NCBI GenBank assembly: GCA_018882485.1
Contig: VERU01000041.1
Coordinates: 1-11,592, forward strand
Source: Rhodoferax sp.
GTDB lineage: Bacteria; Pseudomonadota; Gammaproteobacteria; Burkholderiales; Burkholderiaceae_C
Reading direction: 5' to 3'
DNA: 11,592 nt
The position numbers were made by a program, and so were the translations under genes. Below, in pieces: positions 6,798 to 11,592 of the stretch (position 1 is its first letter; each line of letters starts with the position of its first letter). The notes beneath the pieces were generated by a model. The model searched no databases. It worked only from the letters and a program-made list of their open reading frames with translations, and was not told the origin of the DNA.

Positions 6798-8516
6798 TCA
6801 GATTTTCTTGAGGGAATCGCTACCGCCCGACCACAGGGCCAGGGCCACGCCCAGCACCGTGACCGCCACCATGATGAGGGCCAGCACGGCGACCTCGGCA
6901 TACACACCACCGGCCCAAACGTCGTACATGACGCTGCCGATCACCTGGGTCCGGGCGGAACGCACCATGAGCGAGGCGCTGAACTCATGAAACAGCAGCA
7001 CGAAGGTCAGGGCAGCCGTCGAGGCCACCCCCTTGCGGCACAGGGGCAGGAGAACTTTCCAGAAGGAGCGCCAGGCCCCGGCCCCGCTGGTGTGCGACGC
7101 CTCTAGGAATTCCGACCCGGTCCCCATCAGGGTGGTCAGTTGCAGCCGGGTCGCATGGCCGATCATCAGGGTGACATAGGTGATGACGAGCACGGCCAGG
7201 GTGCCGTAGAGCTGCAGCGGCGGCTGCGAGTAGGTGAACAGCAGGCCGAAACCCATCAGCGATGCGGGAACCGCGAGCGGCGTGGTGGCGATGAGATCGA
7301 TCAGCCAGCGGACCGGTCGGGCCACGCGGTGGCGCTCGACCAACGCGAACGCCATGGCAAAACCCAGCGGGATGAGCAGTGCGATGGCGATGAGCGACGT
7401 CCGGATGCTGGTCATCACGGCATCCACCAGCGCCGGATTGTTCAATACCGAGACCCAGTGGCGCAGGGTCAGGGTCTCGAAGTGGACGGTGCCGCTCCAG
7501 AACGGCGAAAACGAGACGTAGGCGATCGCCAGCAAGGGCAGCACGGTGGTGAGAACGAGGTACAGGGCAATCACCGCCGCGGCCCACCAACTGCTCTGAC
7601 GCATGTCGTAGCGGGCCCGCGCCGAGACCACCACATAGCGCCGCTGCTCCCGCAGCGCCAGCCGCTGCAGCAGGACCACCACCACGCCCGCCAGCAGAAT
7701 GGGCAGGCCCAGCGCCGCGCCGAGGCCGAAGTCGATGGGGTACTTCAGGGTGAGGTAGAACATCTCGGTTGTCAGCACGTCGATCTTGGCGGTGCGCCCG
7801 AGCAGCAGCGGCGCGGTGAACTGGCCCATGCCCAGCAGGAACACCACGCCGGCCGAAAACACGATCGACGGCCTGAGCAGGGGCAATGTCACCGTGAAGA
7901 AACGCCGCAGCGCGGATGCGCCACAGGCCGCTGCGGCGGCACTGAGCTCCTGCCCCATGTTCTTCAGGCCGGTCAGCACGAAGACATAGACGAAGGAACT
8001 CAGCAGCAGCCCGGTGATGATGACAATCCACTTGACGGTGTAGACGTCGAACGGCCCTTCCTCCAGGCCGGAGAAGAAGGGCAGCTGGCGCAGCGCCATG
8101 TTCAGGTATCCGACCCGGGGCGACAGCAGAAAGATCCAGCCGGTGACCGCCGCCACGGCCGGGACCACCAGGGGCAGGATCGGCGCGATCTCCCCCACGG
8201 CACGAACCCGCTGCGGCAGCAGCGAGGCGCACCAGGCCAGCAATGTGCCCAGGACAACGGCCAGCGCACTCGACAGCAGGGCCAGCACGATCGTCACCTG
8301 CACCGTCCTGCCGATCCGGGGCAGCTCGGACAACCGGACGAACGCCGAAGCCGAGTCGGCGAACGCCCGCCACTGCAGCTGAATCACGGGACCCACCACG
8401 GCGAAACCGACCACCAGGGCCAGCAGCAGCCAGGCCGACTGGGGCAGCATCCGGCGGCGCCAGATGCCGCCGGATCCCCAGGCTGAACGGCCCCACCACA
8501 CGGCGCGCCGGTTCAT
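6798..8516 (-). CDS. ABC importer permease, fused double domain (FbpB-like)
   Basis: A 572-residue integral membrane protein made of two binding-protein-dependent permease domains in one chain, as in FbpB-type transporters, with about twelve hydrophobic segments. The first domain (about 65-290) has its EAA-type coupling loop at ELSAAAAACGASALRRFF (190-207) followed by LPLLRP. The second (about 335-565) has it at EFLEASHTSGAGAWRSFW (469-486) followed by LPLCRK. These loops contact the ATPase. A basic cytoplasmic N-terminus precedes the first helix at about 24-46. The start is not certain: neither Met1 nor Met23 has a clear Shine-Dalgarno. It lies 48 bases after the binding-protein stop and 11 bases before the ATPase start, forming one operon. 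Confidence 0.93.
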   Translation of the reverse strand: MNRRAVWWGRSAWGSGGIWRRRMLPQSAWLLLALVVGFAVVGPVIQLQWRAFADSASAFVRLSELPRIGRTVQVTIVLALLSSALAVVLGTLLAWCASLLPQRVRAVGEIAPILPLVVPAVAAVTGWIFLLSPRVGYLNMALRQLPFFSGLEEGPFDVYTVKWIVIITGLLLSSFVYVFVLTGLKNMGQELSAAAAACGASALRRFFTVTLPLLRPSIVFSAGVVFLLGMGQFTAPLLLGRTAKIDVLTTEMFYLTLKYPIDFGLGAALGLPILLAGVVVVLLQRLALREQRRYVVVSARARYDMRQSSWWAAAVIALYLVLTTVLPLLAIAYVSFSPFWSGTVHFETLTLRHWVSVLNNPALVDAVMTSIRTSLIAIALLIPLGFAMAFALVERHRVARPVRWLIDLIATTPLAVPASLMGFGLLFTYSQPPLQLYGTLAVLVITYVTLMIGHATRLQLTTLMGTGSEFLEASHTSGAGAWRSFWKVLLPLCRKGVASTAALTFVLLFHEFSASLMVRSARTQVIGSVMYDVWAGGVYAEVAVLALIMVAVTVLGVALALWSGGSDSLKKI

Positions 8517-8564
8517 CGGCTCGAACCGGACAACATGACCACAGGCATCAGGCCCTGCACCGCA

Positions 8565-9629
8565 TCAACGGGCACCGAACAACCGGTTCCACTTGCCCTC
8601 GAAAGTCTTCAGCGACTCGGGCGTGGCCTTGTCCCAGTCCAGCACCTGCATGTTGTACTTGCGCATGTCGAGCGAGCCGGGGATGTTGGGCAGAGGGCTG
8701 GCAGATTCCTCGTTGCCAACGATGGCGGCCTGGCCCTTGGGCGACATCAGGAAATCCATGGCCACCAGCGCCGCGTTGGGGTTCTTGGCCCAGCTCACCA
8801 CCGCGCCGCCGTAACTGAAGCCGTAGGCCGGATTCGGAATCACGGTCTTGATCGGCGCCTTCTGCGCATGCAGGGCCGCATCGATCGGGATCACCGAGAA
8901 CGCATTGGCATGCAGTTCGCCTGAAGCCGTCGAATTGGCGGCCGCCACCGATGCCGGGTACATCTTCACGTTCTGGGCCGCCAGCTTCTCCAGGTAGCCG
9001 GGATAGGTGTCATCCAGCCACTTGTACCAGATGGTGACGACCTCGGCGACCAGCGATGTGGAGCCGATCTTTCCGGCCAGCTCAGGACGCAGCAGGTCCT
9101 GATAGCCGGTGATCGGGGTCTTCACGAGGTTGGTGTTGTAGTTCATCACCCAGGGATTGACACCCAGGAAAACGATCTGGCCATTCTTCATGTAGGCCTC
9201 GGGCCAGGCGGCGGCATTCGGTCCAACGGGCGTTTTCAGGTAGCCCTTCTTGGCCGCGTCCATGGCCCAACGCACATCGGCCGTCAGCATGGCGTCACCG
9301 CCAGCCACATTCGGCGTCTGGCGCTCCTGCTCGAACTTGACGGTCATGGCGGTGCCGATGACGCGAACGATTTCCATCTTGATACCGGGGTAGGCCGCAT
9401 TGAATGCCGCCACGATGCGGTCATGAACCGGTGGAGCCATGGTGCCGTACAGCACCACCTTGCCCTCCTTGCGGCCGGCCTCCACGATCCGGTTCCACTC
9501 CGCAGCAGGAACCGAGCGCGAGTTGGCCTGGGCGGACGCGACCGGTGCCCAGGCGGTCAAGGTCAGAACAGCTGCTGCGAGCAGGGCAGTGCGGCGCGAA
9601 GGGGGCAATTTCCGTGCGACTGACGTCAT
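8565..9629 (-). CDS. Periplasmic solute-binding protein of the ABC importer
   Basis: A 354-residue protein with a classic signal peptide: basic MTSVARKLPPSRR, a hydrophobic core at about 14-29, and likely cleavage after ASA at residue 33. The mature part resembles family 1, FbpA/FutA-like binding proteins: WNRIVEAGRKEGKVVLYGT near the start, then AAFNAAYPGIKME, and late AMDFLMSPKGQAAI. Its role is to capture the substrate in the periplasm and deliver it to the permease. I see no adjacent Tyr-Tyr pair of the kind that binds ferric iron in FbpA, and the catabolic surroundings favour an organic substrate; this is inference. The ATG at 9629 has AGGAG eight bases upstream (9638-9642). A longer in-frame opening to 10061 overlaps the divergent gene and promoter region and would bury the signal peptide, so it is rejected. 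It is the first gene of the importer operon. Confidence 0.93.
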   Translation of the reverse strand: MTSVARKLPPSRRTALLAAAVLTLTAWAPVASAQANSRSVPAAEWNRIVEAGRKEGKVVLYGTMAPPVHDRIVAAFNAAYPGIKMEIVRVIGTAMTVKFEQERQTPNVAGGDAMLTADVRWAMDAAKKGYLKTPVGPNAAAWPEAYMKNGQIVFLGVNPWVMNYNTNLVKTPITGYQDLLRPELAGKIGSTSLVAEVVTIWYKWLDDTYPGYLEKLAAQNVKMYPASVAAANSTASGELHANAFSVIPIDAALHAQKAPIKTVIPNPAYGFSYGGAVVSWAKNPNAALVAMDFLMSPKGQAAIVGNEESASPLPNIPGSLDMRKYNMQVLDWDKATPESLKTFEGKWNRLFGAR

Positions 9630-9727
9630 GATGCGGTCTCCTGAAAAATGGATGGGGCAAGGATGCCGGGACAGGGCAGTGTGGTGCCGGTTGGCGCGGC
9701 GCTCGCCACCACGACTGCACCGGCGTA

Positions 9728-9756
9728 TTGTGAAACCAATTGTGCATTTATACAAT
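9728..9756 (+). promoter_or_regulatory. Sigma70-like promoter for the acyl-CoA dehydrogenase genes
   Basis: The -35 candidate TTGTGA (9728-9733) and -10 candidate TACAAT (9751-9756) are separated by exactly 17 bases. The -10 matches the consensus at 5 of 6 positions and the -35 at 4 of 6. The predicted start near 9763 gives a leader of about 108 bases. An inverted repeat covers the spacer and -10, as expected of repressor control. Confidence 0.5.
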
Positions 9757-9759
9757 TGG
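9736..9759. promoter_or_regulatory. Putative operator, copy 2: perfect inverted repeat
   Basis: CCAATTGT-N8-ACAATTGG is a perfect inverted repeat with 8-bp arms and an 8-base centre. Its core, TTGTGCATTTATACAA (9740-9755), matches the element at 3898-3913 at 12 of 16 positions. It overlaps the -10 of the plus-strand promoter, typical of a dimeric repressor site. The regulator gene is not in the window. Confidence 0.6.
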
Positions 9760-9870
9760 GTGTTTCTACGTATTTTTGTCAGGCTTCTAATTTGGCTTGG
9801 CGAAGCCGTCTTCATATCCTGAGAGAATTGGATCCATGCTTGCCTGTGATGGCCACCCGGAGTGCACGAC

Positions 9871-11028
9871 ATGACGGACCTGCTGCGAACGCTGCGGCCG
9901 GCCCGGCTGCCTCCCCACGCCGAGCGGCTTCGCGACAGCGTCCGGGAATTCCTGGCACGGGAAATGCCCTCCTTTTCCGCCGACCAGAGGATCCGCTCGT
10001 GGATGGGTTTCGACGCCGGCTTCAGCCGCCGTCTGGCGCAGCGGGGCTGGGTGGGGGTCACCCTGCCGGGAACATACGGGGGCGCGAATCTCGATGTGTT
10101 CTCGCGCTTCGTGCTGGTGGAAGAACTGCTTGGCGCCGGTGCACCGGTCGGCGGGCACTGGATTGCCGACCGGCAGAGCGGGCCCTTGCTGCTGCGCTAC
10201 GGAACGCCGGACCAGAAGGCGCAGTACCTGCCGATGATCTGCCGGGGGGAGGCTTTCTTTTGCATCGGGATGAGCGAGCCGGGCGCTGGATCCGACCTGG
10301 CAGCCGTCAGCACCCGCGCCACACGGACCGACGGCGGCTGGGAATTGACCGGGCAGAAGCTGTGGACCACCCATGCCCAGCACTGCCAGTTCATGATCGC
10401 ACTGGTGCGCACCGCCGGTGACGGCAGTGACCGGCAACGCGGGCTATCCCAGTTCCTCATCGACCTGCGGCAACCTGGCGTGTCGGTCCGGCCCATCCGT
10501 GACCTCAGTGGCGACGCCCATTTCGCGGAAGTCTTCTTCGACCATGTGCGGCTGCCCGAACAGGCGCTGGTCGGGGCCGAGGGCCAGGGGTGGGAGCAGG
10601 TCACCGCGGAACTGGCGCTGGAGCGAAGCGGTCCTGAGCGCATCTACTCCAGCCTGGTGCTGCTGGAAGCCTGGGCGCAGCAGTTGCGCGCGCGCGCCAC
10701 CAGCAACGCCCACACGGTCCTGCTGGGTCGGATGATGGCCCACCTGGCTGCCCTGAGGGCGATGTCGCTGGCGGTGACCGCGCGGATCGCCGAGGGCCAG
10801 AGTCCTGTGGTGGAGGCCGCCCTGGTGAAAGACCTGGGCACCCAGTTCGAGCAACAGATTCCCGCGTGGATCAGCGAGACGCTGGAGCAGGATGACGATA
10901 CGCCCTGGGACGACGGTCTGCACCGGCTGCTCGCCTACGTGCACCAGCTGGCGCCCAGTTTTTCACTGCGCGGCGGCACCCGCGAGATTCTGCGCGGCAT
11001 GATCGCGCGGGGTCTGGGCCTGCGCTGA
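9871..11028 (+). CDS. Acyl-CoA dehydrogenase, larger subunit-like (FAD)
   Basis: A 385-residue acyl-CoA dehydrogenase of normal length: N-terminal helical domain (about 1-125), middle beta domain with the family signature GMSEPGAGSD (133-142) and ELTGQKLWTT (158-167), then a C-terminal helical domain ending RGGTREILRGMIAR (367-380). The position of the catalytic Glu of medium-chain enzymes, just before GT near the C-terminus, is Gly368 here. The alternative base is probably Glu251 in ALERSG, where isovaleryl-CoA dehydrogenase-type and heterotetrameric FadE enzymes carry it; this alignment is by eye. Role: alpha,beta-desaturation of an acyl-CoA. The ATG at 9871 is preferred to a GTG nine bases upstream because GGAG (9859-9862) is spaced eight bases from it. 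The next gene is a second, divergent family member 16 bases downstream, suggesting an alpha2beta2 enzyme. Confidence 0.93.
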   Translation: MTDLLRTLRPARLPPHAERLRDSVREFLAREMPSFSADQRIRSWMGFDAGFSRRLAQRGWVGVTLPGTYGGANLDVFSRFVLVEELLGAGAPVGGHWIADRQSGPLLLRYGTPDQKAQYLPMICRGEAFFCIGMSEPGAGSDLAAVSTRATRTDGGWELTGQKLWTTHAQHCQFMIALVRTAGDGSDRQRGLSQFLIDLRQPGVSVRPIRDLSGDAHFAEVFFDHVRLPEQALVGAEGQGWEQVTAELALERSGPERIYSSLVLLEAWAQQLRARATSNAHTVLLGRMMAHLAALRAMSLAVTARIAEGQSPVVEAALVKDLGTQFEQQIPAWISETLEQDDDTPWDDGLHRLLAYVHQLAPSFSLRGGTREILRGMIARGLGLR

Positions 11029-11044
11029 ACGGAAGCCGACCCGC

Positions 11045-11592
11045 ATGTACGCCGAAGCCCTGGAAGCCCTGCTGGCCGATCTGTGGCCGACCACCGTGGT
11101 CCGCACCATGGAGGCGAACGTTGATCCGGCACCGGACACCGGCTGGGACCGTCTGATGGCGGCCGGATTCGCCGACCTCCTGTTGACGCAGGCCGCAGAC
11201 GGACCCGACCTGAGCCTGACCGAGATCCACGCACTCCTGGAAGTTCTGGGCCGCCATGCGGCACCGCTGCCGCTGGCAGCGACCTGGGTAGCCCGGCGCC
11301 ATCTTCCGGCAGGGATCGCGGCGGAAGGTCCCCTGGCAGTCGCGCCGGGTACCCTGGGGCCAAAAGGCGCGCTGACCTGCGCCCGGGTTCCCGGAGGTCG
11401 CCTTGCGCAACAGGTGCTGGTGTGCACGGATGACGGCCTGCGGCTGCTGGCCGCCGGCGACGCACAGGAGCGGCAGCCGGTGGGTGACCCGCGCGGCCAG
11501 GCCCAGGCGATGGTCTGGCACCAGCCGCAGCCCGCCTGGCAGCATGAACGGGGTGGCCGGACGGTCCAGGACTGGATGGCGGCGGCTACGGC
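11045..11592 (+). CDS. Acyl-CoA dehydrogenase family, second subunit (N-terminal part only)
   Basis: 182 codons are visible and remain open to the right edge. The protein looks like the poorly conserved partner subunit of heterotetrameric acyl-CoA dehydrogenases. It has an N-terminal helical domain with WDRLMAAGFADLLLT (34-48) and LTEIHALLEVLGRHAAPLPLA (58-78), then a loosely conserved middle region. No clear FAD-domain signature is seen in the visible part, in line with a non-catalytic or half-site subunit; the C-terminal domain is outside the window. It starts 16 bases after the preceding stop, with GGAAG nine bases before the ATG, so the two are one operon. Paired subunits of this sort are known from steroid side-chain degradation in actinobacteria (ChsE1-ChsE2 type) and occur in other CoA-thioester pathways. 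Family assignment rests on weak conservation plus position. Confidence 0.75.
   Translation, partial: MYAEALEALLADLWPTTVVRTMEANVDPAPDTGWDRLMAAGFADLLLTQAADGPDLSLTEIHALLEVLGRHAAPLPLAATWVARRHLPAGIAAEGPLAVAPGTLGPKGALTCARVPGGRLAQQVLVCTDDGLRLLAAGDAQERQPVGDPRGQAQAMVWHQPQPAWQHERGGRTVQDWMAAAT

Larger units (their letters stand above)
9630..9870. promoter_or_regulatory. Divergent intergenic region, importer operon / acyl-CoA dehydrogenases
   Basis: A gap of 241 bases without a gene. The half near the importer is GC-rich; 9725-9795 is AT-rich and holds the promoter and operator listed separately. Further on, a small hairpin GGCTT-GGCG-AAGCC (9794-9807) sits in the predicted leader of the dehydrogenase mRNA, and TTGGCT (9792) with TATCCT (9815) is a weaker second promoter candidate. 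GGAG at 9859-9862 is the dehydrogenase Shine-Dalgarno. No small ORF with convincing features was seen. Confidence 0.55.

Noticed and set aside
7140..8486. Plus-strand open frame of 448 codons opposite the permease
   Set aside because: Its composition (His, Gln, Arg, Gly rich) is that of an antisense shadow of a hydrophobic protein.
9794..9807. Small GGCTT-GGCG-AAGCC hairpin as a terminator or riboswitch
   Set aside because: It has only five base pairs and no U-tract, and nothing around it resembles a known riboswitch.
9630..10061. N-terminal extension of the solute-binding protein
   Set aside because: It would overlap the divergent dehydrogenase gene and the promoter region and hide a textbook signal peptide; the ATG at 9629 has a good ribosome binding site.

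Overview
This is a GC-rich window with tightly packed, operon-like genes, clear Shine-Dalgarno sites and occasional GTG and TTG starts. The gene families (an FbpABC-like importer, paired acyl-CoA dehydrogenases, a MaoC hydratase and a bacterial class I P450) fit a free-living, metabolically versatile Proteobacterium. I favour Burkholderiales, but that is inference. No rRNA, tRNA, CRISPR array, insertion sequence or phage gene was seen.

Layout. At 1-909 (minus) is the N-terminal part of a membrane-bound GGDEF diguanylate cyclase that runs off the left edge. At 1001-3853 (minus) is a compact operon read right to left: SnoaL-like protein, P450cam-like cytochrome P450, a [3Fe-4S]/[4Fe-4S]-type ferredoxin that overlaps the P450 gene by 4 bases, and a MaoC-type enoyl-CoA hydratase. 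A short AT-rich divergent promoter region (3854-3962) separates it from a plus-strand ThDP-dependent enzyme (3963-5642). That gene converges, across a perfect 8-bp hairpin, on a minus-strand ABC importer operon read right to left: solute-binding protein (8565-9629), double permease (6798-8516) and ATPase (5677-6786). A second AT-rich divergent region (9630-9870) leads to two plus-strand acyl-CoA dehydrogenase-family genes. The first is complete (9871-11028) and the second is cut by the right edge (11045-11592).

How they may work together. The importer would bring in an organic substrate. The P450 and ferredoxin would hydroxylate it. The paired acyl-CoA dehydrogenases and MaoC hydratase would run beta-oxidation-type steps on a CoA thioester, and the ThDP enzyme would cleave or form a C-C bond next to a carbonyl. 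A terpenoid, steroid-like or other alicyclic acid is a reasonable guess, but the sequence does not identify the substrate. CoA ligase, thiolase, ferredoxin reductase and a transcriptional regulator are absent from the window and would have to lie outside it.

The most notable non-coding signal is a near-identical 16-bp element in both divergent promoter regions (3898-3913 and 9740-9755, 12 of 16 positions equal). At the second site it sits inside a perfect 8-bp inverted repeat that overlaps a good sigma70-like promoter. This suggests that one regulator, encoded elsewhere, controls all four transcription units flanking these sites.
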